The notes under the pieces: generated by a model
What the model was told of the DNA's origin: nothing
What the model saw: only the letters and a program-made list of their open reading frames with translations
The model's database searches: none
Position numbers and translations under genes: made by a program
NCBI RefSeq assembly: GCF_019801215.1
Contig: NZ_JAHVJO010000005.1
Location: forward strand, 21,253-85,252
DNA from: Fictibacillus nanhaiensis
Lineage (GTDB): Bacteria; Bacillota; Bacilli; Bacillales; Fictibacillaceae
DNA: 64,000 bases
Direction: 5' to 3'
Shown here: one piece after another, positions 1 through 8,347 of the stretch
Numbering within the stretch: position 1 is the stretch's first letter
Layout of the letters: each line of letters starts with the position of its first letter

Positions 1-20
1 AACAGATTTCTTTTGGGCAC

Positions 21-50
21 AAAAAAAGTCCTACACATGTCTGCAGGACT
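21..50 (-). terminator. intrinsic terminator
   Basis: Stem AGTCCT/AGGACT with a run of A on the + strand, which is a U-tract when read leftward. It lies just past the stop codon of the leftward gene at 60-962. Confidence 0.75.
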
Positions 51-59
51 TCTTGACGA

Positions 60-962
60 TTAGATGACTTTATGATGTTCCGTTGCTTTTTGAGTGTTGA
101 TGATTCTTCGGTTGCAATGATCCCAGATGTATAAAGTTTTGCTGTTTTGTTCAAACAACGAAAGTGAATCGTTCGTACATTCTACAATTTTCGAATGAGG
201 AATCTCATGCTCTTTCTGTTCCCCAGTCTCAATATTGATGTATACTATGCGCTCGCTTTTACCTGTTGAAAGGTCCAATTCGTAAACAAGGAGATCGCCA
301 TTCACTTGATAGAGCGCGCGAGGGGAGATGGATAATTTATATTCTTTAAACACTTTGTCTTTTTCATTAAGGACCATTACTTTTTTTGGATCTCCATTTA
401 AAACGGGAGCGCCTGACACATAAACAAGATTGTCCACACACAGAATGTCAGTCGGTGCCATGTTGCTTCCTAAGTTGACCCGCTTCTTCTTGCCGTTGCG
501 GATAATATAAAGAACAGCCTGATCTTCTTCTACGATATAAGACGAAATGTAAAGGACTTCGTTATGCATTTCAACTTCCCATAGATAGCCGTTTACTTTC
601 CACTCTTTTAACAATTCCGGACCATTCTTTGAAAAAATCAAGACTGAGCCTTTAGAACCATCACCTTCACAAGCAACGACGACGCAAGAGTCAAATTCAT
701 AAAAGTTAGGCTGACCTTTTATGACTTGTGATTTTAAGCAACCGTTCTTATGATCAAAGATGAATAACTTATACTCTTTTGAGTGATTTTCAACCTTTTT
801 GGAAAACCAATAGTTTTTTTGGTTGTCCATGAATACTTCGGAATAGGCAAATTCGCTCTCCTCATTTCTTACTACACTTCCGGCTAGTTCAGGATCACGT
901 GAGACATACAGCGAGCTTTTCTTCTCTGCAGTTCGTGATGATAATTTATACATTTTGGCCAT
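60..962 (-). CDS. hypothetical protein, beta-propeller-like
   Basis: About 300 residues with no signal peptide and no membrane segment. The sequence is a run of short beta-strand-like stretches with aromatic and charged turns (for example YVSGAPVLNGDPKK and LYIWDHCNRR), as in beta-propeller or sugar-sensor-like proteins, but I recognise no family. The start at 962 (MAKMYKL) is chosen because GGGAGAG lies about 8 bp upstream; an in-frame ATG six codons earlier overlaps that ribosome-binding site. It is a single gene, divergent from the pheromone regulator at 1188, with its own terminator. Function is unknown. Confidence 0.6.
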   Translation of the reverse strand: MAKMYKLSSRTAEKKSSLYVSRDPELAGSVVRNEESEFAYSEVFMDNQKNYWFSKKVENHSKEYKLFIFDHKNGCLKSQVIKGQPNFYEFDSCVVVACEGDGSKGSVLIFSKNGPELLKEWKVNGYLWEVEMHNEVLYISSYIVEEDQAVLYIIRNGKKKRVNLGSNMAPTDILCVDNLVYVSGAPVLNGDPKKVMVLNEKDKVFKEYKLSISPRALYQVNGDLLVYELDLSTGKSERIVYINIETGEQKEHEIPHSKIVECTNDSLSLFEQNSKTLYIWDHCNRRIINTQKATEHHKVI

Positions 963-1107
963 AGTACTCTCTCCCTTCAATTTTAACGCCGGTTTTATGC
1001 TTCAAAAGGCTTTATGTAAAACCTAATTTTTCAAAATTATCTATTTCTAGCAAAAACTTTGTATTTTCTGTTATATTAATCTTATCAAAGAAACAGCTGA
1101 TTCTGTA

Positions 1108-1168
1108 TTGGGAAAAGTAGTAGTATAGATACTTGTTTATCAGGGGTCTTGCATGACAATTTTCCCAA
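1108..1168. promoter_or_regulatory. inverted repeat upstream of the XRE-TPR regulator
   Basis: TTGGGAAAA (1108-1116) and its exact reverse complement TTTTCCCAA (1160-1168) flank the presumed promoter region of the 1188 gene. The spacing between half-sites is large (43 bp). An autoregulatory operator is an inference only. Confidence 0.3.
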
Positions 1169-1187
1169 GTTCTGAAAGGGGGATTTT

Positions 1188-2453
1188 ATGGTCGGTCAAC
1201 GAATAAGATATTATAGAAAAACAAAAGGCCTAACCCAGGAAGAGCTGGCACAGGGAATATGCTCGGTCTCGTACCTAAGCAAGATTGAGAAAGGGGATGC
1301 CAAATCAAGCGATGAAGTCATTAACCTGCTATGTGAACGACTAGGTATTTCGCCCGAGGATGTCGATGAAAATCAAATTCTAGAAATGCTGAATGAATGG
1401 TATTTATTGATGGTAGATCGTAACTTTGAGAAGGCAGAAGAATTTCTCCATAATATGGTTCAACCTAAAATGAAAAGTGTAATTGAACCTAATTTAATAC
1501 TACGTTATGAACTTTTCTTATCTAGGTTCTATATGGTTCATCATGTAAATCCTGATTTAGAAGGCTCTTATAAGCAATTAAAAAGAACAGAAAGCTTTTT
1601 CGATGAAATGACACCCGACTTGAAATTTTATTATCTGAACTTTCTATCAATGTATTATAATATTAAAAGAGAGTATAAAAAGGCACTAGATCTCCTTAAA
1701 GAAGCAGAAAGCTTATATAATACTAAAACAACAGGGATTACCCAAAGTGAAGGGGCTGTTTTATTTTATCATCTTGCATTAACTTATAATTATTTATGCC
1801 GAGTTACATCAGTAAGCCAATATGCATATAAAGCCATAAATATTTTTGATAAAGAATACAATTACAGCCGTTCTGCTGATTGCCAAATACTTTTAGGACT
1901 AAGTAATAGAAGAGTAGGCCAATATGAGCAAGCCGAATTTCATTTAAAGCAAGCATTGAAATATTCAACCACATTTAAAGATGATTTTACAAATGGTGTT
2001 ATTTATCACAACCTAGGTTATGTTGCGTCCAACCAGAAGATTCATAGCAAGGCCCTAGATTACTACTTTAAAAGTCTAGATGCCAAAATGAAGATTCCAA
2101 ATAATGAAACAAAGAGTACCATAATGCTTATTGCTAAAGAGTATTTTCTTGCAGATGATAAAAAAAATGCTAAAATATGGTTAGATAAGTGTTTTGAAGT
2201 CTTAGATTTAAAATTAATAGACGATATGTACTATCATATTATTACACTTAAATATAGGGTAGAAAATAATTTTGAAGACTTAGTAGAGATACTATCTAAA
2301 GGAGTAATACCGTATTTTGAAAAGCTTCATATGTGGGAGTTTGTTGCGGAATATTCAGAAATGCTGGCTGATATATATTTTGATCAGTCATTATATAAAA
2401 AATCTAGTCAGTATTATCAAAGAGCCAATGCTGCTCTAAAAAACATAATATAA
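1188..2453 (+). CDS. XRE-type HTH/TPR peptide-responsive regulator (RRNPP type)
   Basis: The N-terminal helix-turn-helix (residues about 4-60, containing RKTKGLTQEELAQG and the recognition-helix segment SVSYLSKIEKG) is followed by about 340 residues of tetratricopeptide-like helical pairs (for example AEFHLKQALKYS and ALDYYFKSLDAK). This architecture and the 421-residue length match RRNPP cytoplasmic receptors such as PlcR, NprR and Rgg relatives, which bind re-imported oligopeptides. The ribosome-binding site GAAAGGGGG precedes the ATG. The gene 16 bp downstream encodes a secreted peptide precursor with four identical octapeptides, the expected partner. Regulation of its own operon is likely but inferred. 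Confidence 0.85.
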   Translation: MVGQRIRYYRKTKGLTQEELAQGICSVSYLSKIEKGDAKSSDEVINLLCERLGISPEDVDENQILEMLNEWYLLMVDRNFEKAEEFLHNMVQPKMKSVIEPNLILRYELFLSRFYMVHHVNPDLEGSYKQLKRTESFFDEMTPDLKFYYLNFLSMYYNIKREYKKALDLLKEAESLYNTKTTGITQSEGAVLFYHLALTYNYLCRVTSVSQYAYKAINIFDKEYNYSRSADCQILLGLSNRRVGQYEQAEFHLKQALKYSTTFKDDFTNGVIYHNLGYVASNQKIHSKALDYYFKSLDAKMKIPNNETKSTIMLIAKEYFLADDKKNAKIWLDKCFEVLDLKLIDDMYYHIITLKYRVENNFEDLVEILSKGVIPYFEKLHMWEFVAEYSEMLADIYFDQSLYKKSSQYYQRANAALKNII

Positions 2454-2469
2454 GAAAGGTTGGAGAAAA

Positions 2470-2730
2470 ATGAAAAAATTAGGTTTAACACTTTCCTTTG
2501 CTCTTGCGCTTAGTGTAGTGACCATTGGTAGTGATTCTTATACAGTAGACAATGGACCAAACCCTACAAAGTCAAGTTATGCAGTTGATAACGGCCCAAA
2601 TCCTACAAGAGTAAAAGCAAAATTTTATTCTGTTGATAATGGTCCTAACCCAACTATGCCTGCAAAGAATTATGCTAAAAGTGAATATAATTTAAAACGC
2701 TTAGTTGATAACGGTCCTAACCCAACATAA
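2470..2730 (+). CDS. four-copy pheromone prepropeptide (VDNGPNPT x4)
   Basis: An 86-residue secreted precursor. Residues 1-20 are a Sec-type signal (MKK then a hydrophobic core). The remainder carries four exact copies of VDNGPNPT at residues 26-33, 39-46, 55-62 and 79-86, the last at the extreme C-terminus. Copies are separated by spacers of 5, 8 and 16 residues containing Lys or Arg, plausible protease sites. The codons of the copies differ at wobble positions, so the peptide rather than the DNA is conserved. It follows the XRE-TPR regulator by 16 bp with AGAAAGGTTGGAG before its ATG. By analogy with PapR, NprX and Phr it should be exported, trimmed and re-imported. The mature form is not known; it may include the residue before V, which varies (T, A, S, L). 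Confidence 0.85.
   Translation: MKKLGLTLSFALALSVVTIGSDSYTVDNGPNPTKSSYAVDNGPNPTRVKAKFYSVDNGPNPTMPAKNYAKSEYNLKRLVDNGPNPT
2545..2727 (+). repeat. four in-gene copies encoding VDNGPNPT
   Basis: 24-bp coding repeats at 2545-2568, 2584-2607, 2632-2655 and 2704-2727. The amino acids are identical while third codon positions have diverged, which indicates selection on the peptide. Confidence 0.95.
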
Positions 2731-2759
2731 AAAGCTCTCACAAATCGAGAGCTTTTTTT
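2728..2759. terminator. bidirectional terminator
   Basis: Stem AAAAGCTCTC / GAGAGCTTTT with a 7-base loop and T/A tracts on both sides. It lies between the convergent pheromone gene and L,D-transpeptidase gene. Confidence 0.85.
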
Positions 2760-3093
2760 ATGCACTTATAACCACCTTCGTCCCTATTGGTACGATTTTA
2801 GACAGTTCGAGTACGTGGTTATTGTGCATCCGTATGCATCCTTTTGATACATTTTTTCCGATGGATGATGGGTTGTTTGTTCCATGTATACCGTAATGCG
2901 GTCTGGATAACCCCATCCACATCACCCCAAACGGTCCACCTGGGTCAGGTGCTTTGTTGATAATGGTATATGTTCCTGTCGGGGTCGGTGTAAGTATTTT
3001 ACCTACCCCGATCGGATAGCGTTTGATTACGGTGCCATCCTTCATTAAGGCGAGTTTTTTTCTCGATGTTGATACATAGATCTCATAAGGCAT
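2758..3093 (-). CDS. L,D-transpeptidase (YkuD domain), minimal form
   Basis: About 111 residues consisting almost only of a YkuD catalytic domain. The family signature is visible: HGTNN, then SKGCIRMHN with the catalytic Cys. Such enzymes form 3-3 cross-links in peptidoglycan or attach proteins to it. No signal peptide or LysM domain is visible, so this is shorter than B. subtilis YkuD and may act in the forming spore or be released unconventionally. The start at 3093 (MPYEIYV) gives GGAGG a 7-bp spacing; the ATG two codons earlier is too close. It is a single leftward gene, convergent with the pheromone gene. Confidence 0.85.
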   Translation of the reverse strand: MPYEIYVSTSRKKLALMKDGTVIKRYPIGVGKILTPTPTGTYTIINKAPDPGGPFGVMWMGLSRPHYGIHGTNNPSSIGKNVSKGCIRMHNNHVLELSKIVPIGTKVVISA

Positions 3094-3144
3094 CGGCATA
3101 CCTCCTGCTCTAGCTTATGCAGGAAATAATCCGCATGACCCTCA

Positions 3145-3654
3145 CTAGTTCATCTGTTCCCTCTTATACAGAAAACACTGTTCACTATGAGCTGCAGGTA
3201 TTCTGCCCGTTGCTTCCAAAAAGCTTTCCGCGGTTGTGAACCCGACATGCTTGAATGTTTTTTGAAGGGTCTTTTGCATTTCTGCTTTTTCCCCTGGCAG
3301 CTGGTCTAAAAAGCTATCAAAGCTTCCGTATTCTTGAATCAATGCTGCGATCCGTTTGGCGTTTTCAATCGTTGCTTCAATCTTTTTTCGGTGTCTTACA
3401 ATTCCTGCATCTGCTACTAATCTCTCAATATCCTCTTCTCCAAAGCATTTTACCTTCTCTACTTGAAAATCAGCAAAGGCTTTTCTAAAGTTTTCTCTTT
3501 TATGTAAGATGGTCCTCCAGCTCAAACCTGATTGAAACAGTTCAAGGGTTAAGCATTCAAATAATTTATCGTCTCCTTCTGCTTTTTTACCCCATTCCTC
3601 ATCATGATAGTGTTGCAGCATCTCACTTTCTTCACTCCATTTGCATCGGTTCAT
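3145..3654 (-). CDS. tag: DNA-3-methyladenine glycosylase I
   Basis: Resembles the Tag family from end to end: N-terminal RCKW, YHDEEWG, the GLSWRTILHKRENFR segment and AGIVRHRKKIEATIENA. The zinc ligands of TagI (Cys near residue 4, His in YHDEEW, His and Cys near the C-terminus in PAAHSEQC) all appear. It excises 3-methyladenine in base-excision repair. At 169 residues it is slightly short; the C-terminal tail after the zinc site is trimmed. It is a single gene with a plain ribosome-binding site (GGAGAGAATCC). Confidence 0.85.
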   Translation of the reverse strand: MNRCKWSEESEMLQHYHDEEWGKKAEGDDKLFECLTLELFQSGLSWRTILHKRENFRKAFADFQVEKVKCFGEEDIERLVADAGIVRHRKKIEATIENAKRIAALIQEYGSFDSFLDQLPGEKAEMQKTLQKTFKHVGFTTAESFLEATGRIPAAHSEQCFLYKREQMN

Positions 3655-3680
3655 GGATTCTCTCCTTTCCTCTAAAAAGA

Positions 3681-3707
3681 AAAAGTACAGCTAGGCTGCA
3701 CTTTTTT
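3681..3707 (-). terminator. terminator of signal peptidase gene
   Basis: Leftward hairpin AGTGCAG/CTGTACT with one G-U pair, followed by a U-tract. It overlaps the stop codon of the gene at 3706. Confidence 0.75.
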
Positions 3708-4263
3708 AATCCGTCGCTCTCATTTCAGAAAACGGGTAGATGACTACTTCCGAACGGCCTTCAATTGTATTCGTTTCAATCAATCCCAGTCCGTTCCTGG
3801 AATCCATGCTGTTCAATCGATTGTCACCCATAACAAAAGCTTTACCCTTTGGCACTTTTATGGGACCAAAATCTTCTGTTAGAAATACACCTAGATTTTT
3901 TGCTTCTGATTTGTTTTCTTGTAAATAGGATTCTTTTATTTTTTTATTGTTCACATAGAGATCGTCACTTTTCATTTCAATGACGTCTCCTTCTACACCA
4001 ATGATGCGCTTTACATATCGTTTGTCGTCGCCTTTAATGATGACGATATCACCTTTCTTTGGTTCAGAAAAAGCATAAACAATTTTGTTGACGTATAATT
4101 TCTCTTGATCGTGAAGAGTAGGTGACATGGAAGCACCTTCGACCATATAAGGGGCAAAGAAATACGCCTTCGTAATAAAAACAAAGACTAATGCAAAACC
4201 GATTGCCTTGATCCAGCTTATCCATTCATTTTTTTGTTGCGTCTTTTTTTCTTGTTCAACCAT
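3706..4263 (-). CDS. sip: type I signal peptidase (SipS/SipT-like)
   Basis: One N-terminal transmembrane segment (WIKAIGFALVFVFITKAYFF) follows a short cytoplasmic tail. The S26 boxes are all present: box B with the catalytic Ser in GASMSPTL, box D with the catalytic Lys in KRYVKRIIG, and box E GDNRLNSMDSR. The enzyme removes signal peptides on the outer face of the membrane. The start at 4263 is preferred because GAGGTG lies about 8 bp upstream; a GTG at 4275 abuts the previous stop. It is translationally close to the VOC gene upstream, so the two probably share a transcript. Confidence 0.92.
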   Translation of the reverse strand: MVEQEKKTQQKNEWISWIKAIGFALVFVFITKAYFFAPYMVEGASMSPTLHDQEKLYVNKIVYAFSEPKKGDIVIIKGDDKRYVKRIIGVEGDVIEMKSDDLYVNNKKIKESYLQENKSEAKNLGVFLTEDFGPIKVPKGKAFVMGDNRLNSMDSRNGLGLIETNTIEGRSEVVIYPFSEMRATD

Positions 4264-4271
4264 GCTTTTAC

Positions 4272-4673
4272 TCACCTCGGCGCTACGATTTCTAATTTTA
4301 TCCGGTCAGGATCTTCAAAGAACAATGCGTAATATCCCTCTCCCGCTGCAAAAGGATATTCTTCTTCATATAATAACGGAACACTTCTGTTTTTTAATTG
4401 TACACGAAGGTCGTCCACATGCGCACGTGATTTAGCCCAAAACGCCAAATGATTAAGTCCCGTACGTTTGCGATGAAAAGACGTCTGTAGGTGCTTTTCT
4501 TCCGTTTGGGTAAAAACCAGATAAGCTGAACCATTTTTGTAGCTTATTCCTTCGTTCCATTCCTGAAATGGTTCAAATCCTAATTCGTGTATCAGCCATC
4601 CATAAAAGGCTTTCGTTCGTTCTAAGTTATGAACGTTTATCTCTACATGGTGAAATCCTTGGGAAGTTTGCAT
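4272..4673 (-). CDS. VOC-family (glyoxalase/bleomycin-resistance fold) protein
   Basis: 133 residues with the VOC beginning QGFHHVEINVHNLERTKAFYGWL and the metal-site-like ending YYALFFEDPDRIKLEIV. Two beta-alpha-beta-beta-beta modules are expected. The substrate cannot be told from sequence: members include glyoxalases, dioxygenases and thiol transferases. It is followed immediately by the signal peptidase gene. A second, shorter VOC gene at 7993 is not obviously related in function. Confidence 0.8.
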   Translation of the reverse strand: MQTSQGFHHVEINVHNLERTKAFYGWLIHELGFEPFQEWNEGISYKNGSAYLVFTQTEEKHLQTSFHRKRTGLNHLAFWAKSRAHVDDLRVQLKNRSVPLLYEEEYPFAAGEGYYALFFEDPDRIKLEIVAPR

Positions 4674-4792
4674 TTATTTTTTTCTCCTTTTTGTTTGTGT
4701 TACATCCAACAAAAACACTCTTTCTCTTTTCATCTCTTAAAAAATAGCCTACAATGGTAAAGATTTCCGCTTTAAACAGGGAGGACTTTTCA

Positions 4793-6634
4793 TTGAACAC
4801 TAAAAGCAAACACGCAGCCATCTTCCTGGCTATTATTCTGCTTTGGATAAAAACATATATTGTTTCTAAAGTTTCTTTTACGCTGCCTGTCGATCATTTC
4901 CTGCAAGAAATTTTATTATTTTTTAATCCGCTTAGTTTTCTCGTACTCTATTTTTGTATCACTTTTTATCAATCACCGCCTAGAAGAAGGCAATTTATTT
5001 TAGGACTATCCATTCTTTATAGTTTGATATTGTATGCGAACGTTGTGTACTATCGTTTTTTTACAGATTTTCTTACAATTCCTGTTTTGTTTCAAACGAA
5101 GAACGTAGGAGACATTGGCAACAGTCTTTACGAGTTGGTTTATGTCACAGATCTCTTCTTATTTATCGATCTATTTATTTTAGCTTATTTCCTTAAAAAA
5201 CCGCTCTTTAATCCTAATCAGAGTATTATACAGAAGGATCGAAGAAAAGCAGTTGCTGTTGGTATCGCTATTTTGGCTGTTCATCTAATCCTAGCTGAAG
5301 TAAATCGACCACAACTGTTAACACGGACATTCGACCGTGAAATTCTAGTTAAAAGCCTGGGTACGTTCAATTATCATTTGTATGACATATTGCTTCAATC
5401 TAAATCCTCCATGCAAAAGGCACTAGCTAGCAATCTAGAGGCTGAGGAGATACTACATAAAGTCAATAAACAGACTACAAATCACCCTGAATTATATGGG
5501 ATAGCAAACGGTAAGAATTTGATCGTTGTGTCACTGGAATCCACGCAAAACTTTGTATTGAATTATAAGATTAACGGAAAAGAAGTGACACCTTTTTTAA
5601 ATGAACTTGCAAAATCAAGCTATTATTTTACGAACTTCTATCATCAAACCGGGCAAGGAAAAACGTCAGACTCGGAATTTTTAGCAGATAATTCTCTTTA
5701 TCCGCTTCCAAGGGGAGCCGTTTTCCAAACCCATCCATTGAATGAGTATAATGCTATGCCGGAAATTTTAAAAGCCAATGGTTACTACTCGGCTGTCTTT
5801 CACGGCAACAACAAGAGCTTTTGGAACAGAGATGTTATGTACAAAACATTAGGGTATGATCAATTTTTTAGTGAAGAGTACTTTACGATCACAGAGGAGA
5901 ATTCGATCAACTATGGATTGAAAGACTTTCCATTCTTTGAGCAATCTATCCCTTATTTAAAAGATTTGCCACAGCCTTTTTTTGCCAAGATGATAACGTT
6001 AACGAACCACCACCCTTACTTAATTCAAGAGGATGAGCAATGGGTAGAACCATACCCTGTTGACGATGGGACAGTGAGCCGCTACTTTACGACAGTCCGC
6101 TACGCCGATGAAGCATTGCGGCAATTCTTTCATGATTTAAAAGCAGCAGGGCTTTACGATAATTCTGTTGTCGTGGTGTATGGCGACCATTATGGTATTT
6201 CCGAAAGACATCAGGAGGCCATGGCTGATGTTCTTGGAAAATCAGCCTTAACATCTTATAACCAAGTCGAACTGCAAAAGGTGCCTTTATTTATTCATAT
6301 TCCAGGTAGACGAGGAAAAGAAATCGATAAAGTTGGCGGACAGATTGATTTAAAGCCTACTTTGCTTCACTTGTTAGGAATTGAAACAAATGAGGATGTT
6401 CACTTTGGTACAGACCTGTTTTCAAAGGACCATCATGAACTAACCATACTCAGGAACGGTTCTTTCATTACAGAAGACTTTATATACACGAGTGAAACCT
6501 GTTATGTAAAGCCCTTTGGAGCACCGGTTGATTCGCTAAAATGTAAACCTTTTATCGAACAAGCGAAAGAAGAACTCGATCTGTCTGACCGTATCATTTA
6601 CGGAGATTTGCTTCGGTTCTTAAAAAAGGAATAG
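4793..6634 (+). CDS. LTA synthase-family phosphoglycerol transferase
   Basis: Four to five N-terminal membrane segments (to residue about 175 from the TTG start) are followed by an extracellular sulfatase-fold domain. The LtaS catalytic region is clear: SLESTQNF with the metal-binding Glu, then GQGKTSDSEF whose Thr (about residue 291) is the expected nucleophile. GDHYG supplies further metal ligands. Family members polymerise or prime glycerol phosphate for lipoteichoic acid. The TTG start at 4793 follows GGGAGG by 7 bp; an upstream in-frame ATG at 4754 has no ribosome-binding site. Which paralogue it is (LtaS, YfnI, YqgS or YvgJ type) I cannot say. Confidence 0.88.
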   Translation: MNTKSKHAAIFLAIILLWIKTYIVSKVSFTLPVDHFLQEILLFFNPLSFLVLYFCITFYQSPPRRRQFILGLSILYSLILYANVVYYRFFTDFLTIPVLFQTKNVGDIGNSLYELVYVTDLFLFIDLFILAYFLKKPLFNPNQSIIQKDRRKAVAVGIAILAVHLILAEVNRPQLLTRTFDREILVKSLGTFNYHLYDILLQSKSSMQKALASNLEAEEILHKVNKQTTNHPELYGIANGKNLIVVSLESTQNFVLNYKINGKEVTPFLNELAKSSYYFTNFYHQTGQGKTSDSEFLADNSLYPLPRGAVFQTHPLNEYNAMPEILKANGYYSAVFHGNNKSFWNRDVMYKTLGYDQFFSEEYFTITEENSINYGLKDFPFFEQSIPYLKDLPQPFFAKMITLTNHHPYLIQEDEQWVEPYPVDDGTVSRYFTTVRYADEALRQFFHDLKAAGLYDNSVVVVYGDHYGISERHQEAMADVLGKSALTSYNQVELQKVPLFIHIPGRRGKEIDKVGGQIDLKPTLLHLLGIETNEDVHFGTDLFSKDHHELTILRNGSFITEDFIYTSETCYVKPFGAPVDSLKCKPFIEQAKEELDLSDRIIYGDLLRFLKKE

Positions 6635-6656
6635 CCCCCATAAGAGGGCTATTTCT
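6630..6656. terminator. bidirectional terminator
   Basis: Stem AATAGCCC / GGGCTATT with an A-tract before and T-rich sequence after. It lies between two convergent genes and overlaps both ends. Confidence 0.75.
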
Positions 6657-7155
6657 TTCGGTTCCGCATCCGAATCATGGAAAAGTGGAGTGATGTTTGC
6701 AGCAGCTCTTCGGATAATGGTGTAAGGGAAGGCATAATTCTGAGCTCTACCCCTTCTTGAGTCAGTGCTTGTAAGAGGGATCCAACCGGCTCCACATTTA
6801 CCGGGATCTGCGTTTCATACGATACAAAATAACCTGCCCCTTCATCCATCGTTGTAAAATGCTCGGATTCAAATGAATAACGGTACAGGCGTGTGTTTTG
6901 AATAGTTTCCAGCCAGCTTCCTTCTATCGCAATAACTTTTTTGGCTGTCGTTGTATGGAAGTAGAATTGACGATCTTGTTGGGTTGTATTGGATGTTGCC
7001 CAATAAGCGATTCTTGGACAATCTCGAGGAAAGAAATACAAAGCTGAACGCTCTTTATCAATGGCCCAAACCATAGGGAGCCGTTCAGGAAAACTAGAAT
7101 GTTTTCGCGGATGGAAAATCTCAATCTCCTCTTCTTCTGAAAAGTGATAGAGCAA
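6649..7155 (-). CDS. conserved hypothetical protein (DUF6886-like)
   Basis: A soluble protein of 168 residues beginning MLYHFSEEEEIEIFHPR, a pattern I associate with a small Bacillaceae family of unknown role (DUF6886). It has no signal peptide or membrane segment. The central part contains several conserved-looking aromatic stretches (PMVWAIDKER and FFPRDCPRIAYW). AAGGAGGGATATAACTTG precedes the ATG. It is divergent from the phosphoesterase at 7244. I infer no function. Confidence 0.6.
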   Translation of the reverse strand: MLYHFSEEEEIEIFHPRKHSSFPERLPMVWAIDKERSALYFFPRDCPRIAYWATSNTTQQDRQFYFHTTTAKKVIAIEGSWLETIQNTRLYRYSFESEHFTTMDEGAGYFVSYETQIPVNVEPVGSLLQALTQEGVELRIMPSLTPLSEELLQTSLHFSMIRMRNRKK

Positions 7156-7243
7156 GTTATATCCCTCCTTTTATCATCAAGACTTGTACGTATGTAAAAC
7201 CTTCTTTTATAATAATCCATAACAAGACGAAGGTGGGAATATT

Positions 7244-7990
7244 TTGAAACCTCTTTTTGCTTTTTTTACGGATGTGCATGGAAATGTTGATGCCTTGCGT
7301 GCTGTGATTGAAGATGCTCGCTCTGCTGGGACTGAGCACTTTATCTGTGGTGGAGATATGATTGGTATTGGTCCTTTTCCAAACGAAGTACTAGAAGTCA
7401 TGTTCAGCCTCCCATCCATAAAGATGGTTACAGGCAATCATGATGAAGCCGTTTTGGCTTTGAAGTTTAAGCAGCCTTACCCCGAAAGTCATGATCATGC
7501 AAAAAAACATCACCAATGGTGTTCGGACCGTATTCACTTCGACCTTGCAATACAACTTCTTAAGCTGCCAAGAGAACTTGATTTTACGGTTGAAAATAGA
7601 AAATTTTTGATTACACACTATCCTTTTAAACATGGAAAAAAGGAATCTCCCATCTCAGAGGATCCCTTTCTGCCTATCGTTCGTGAGCCTAGTCTTGAAA
7701 CGATGCAACTGTTTTTTAATGATCGGTCAGCTTATGACTTTATTGGATTTGGCCATCATCATATAAGGCATGATTTTATAAATGACTCCACCTTTTTTGT
7801 TAATCCTGGTGCTCTCGGCTGCAACACAGTTGCTGAAGCACGCTATGCATTAGTTTATGGTGACGAACAAGGGATAAAAGTCGTTTTTAGAGATATCCGT
7901 TACGACCGTTCACGCCTTATAAAAGCGTATAAAGAGCAAGATGTTCCCGATGCTTCATTTCTATTAAAGGCTTTTCATTCTATTTCTTAG
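7244..7990 (+). CDS. calcineurin-like metallophosphoesterase
   Basis: 248 residues with the class signature in order: TDVHGN (metal 1), CGGDMIGIGPFP, GNHDE, ITHYPFKHG and GFGHHHIRHD. These supply the Asp, His and Asn ligands of a di-metal centre as in MJ0936/YfcE-type phosphodiesterases. The substrate is unknown. Translation starts at a TTG (LKPLFAFFTD, read as Met) preceded by AAGGTGGG at 7-bp spacing. It overlaps no neighbour; the downstream VOC gene is convergent only 2 bp away. Confidence 0.85.
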   Translation: MKPLFAFFTDVHGNVDALRAVIEDARSAGTEHFICGGDMIGIGPFPNEVLEVMFSLPSIKMVTGNHDEAVLALKFKQPYPESHDHAKKHHQWCSDRIHFDLAIQLLKLPRELDFTVENRKFLITHYPFKHGKKESPISEDPFLPIVREPSLETMQLFFNDRSAYDFIGFGHHHIRHDFINDSTFFVNPGALGCNTVAEARYALVYGDEQGIKVVFRDIRYDRSRLIKAYKEQDVPDASFLLKAFHSIS

Positions 7991-7992
7991 CG

Positions 7993-8334
7993 TCATAGTG
8001 TTTCTATAAATTCAATCTCCTCGCCGTCTGGACCTTCGTAAAAAACGGTTTTCCAACCGTTTTGAAGCTCATAAGGTCCTTGGGACGGGGATAGTCCTAA
8101 CTTGGTTAGCTCTTTTATTTTTGATGTAACACTATGGGTAGAAAATGCGACGTGTGTGCCTTTTACTGTGTCAGGGCTAGTTATTAATTCCAGCTGGAAC
8201 CCTTCTCCTTTTAAAAACAAAAGCTCTCCTCCTTCCCACTTCAGCTCTTCCTTTTCCTTTATCGGTAGAATCGTTTCATAGAATGGAACGGATTTCTCTA
8301 TATTTGTTACGTAAATTCCTATGTGATGAAGCAT
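7993..8334 (-). CDS. VOC-family protein
   Basis: 113 residues: MLHHIGIYVTNIEKSVPFYETIL at the start and FYEGPDGEEIEFIE at the end, the usual metal-site pattern of single-module VOC enzymes. The closest general match is lactoylglutathione-lyase-like proteins, but no specific activity can be assigned. It lies 13 bp beyond the start of queA in the same direction, so it could be transcribed with the queA group. Confidence 0.78.
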   Translation of the reverse strand: MLHHIGIYVTNIEKSVPFYETILPIKEKEELKWEGGELLFLKGEGFQLELITSPDTVKGTHVAFSTHSVTSKIKELTKLGLSPSQGPYELQNGWKTVFYEGPDGEEIEFIETL

Positions 8335-8347
8335 GTATAACGCTCTC

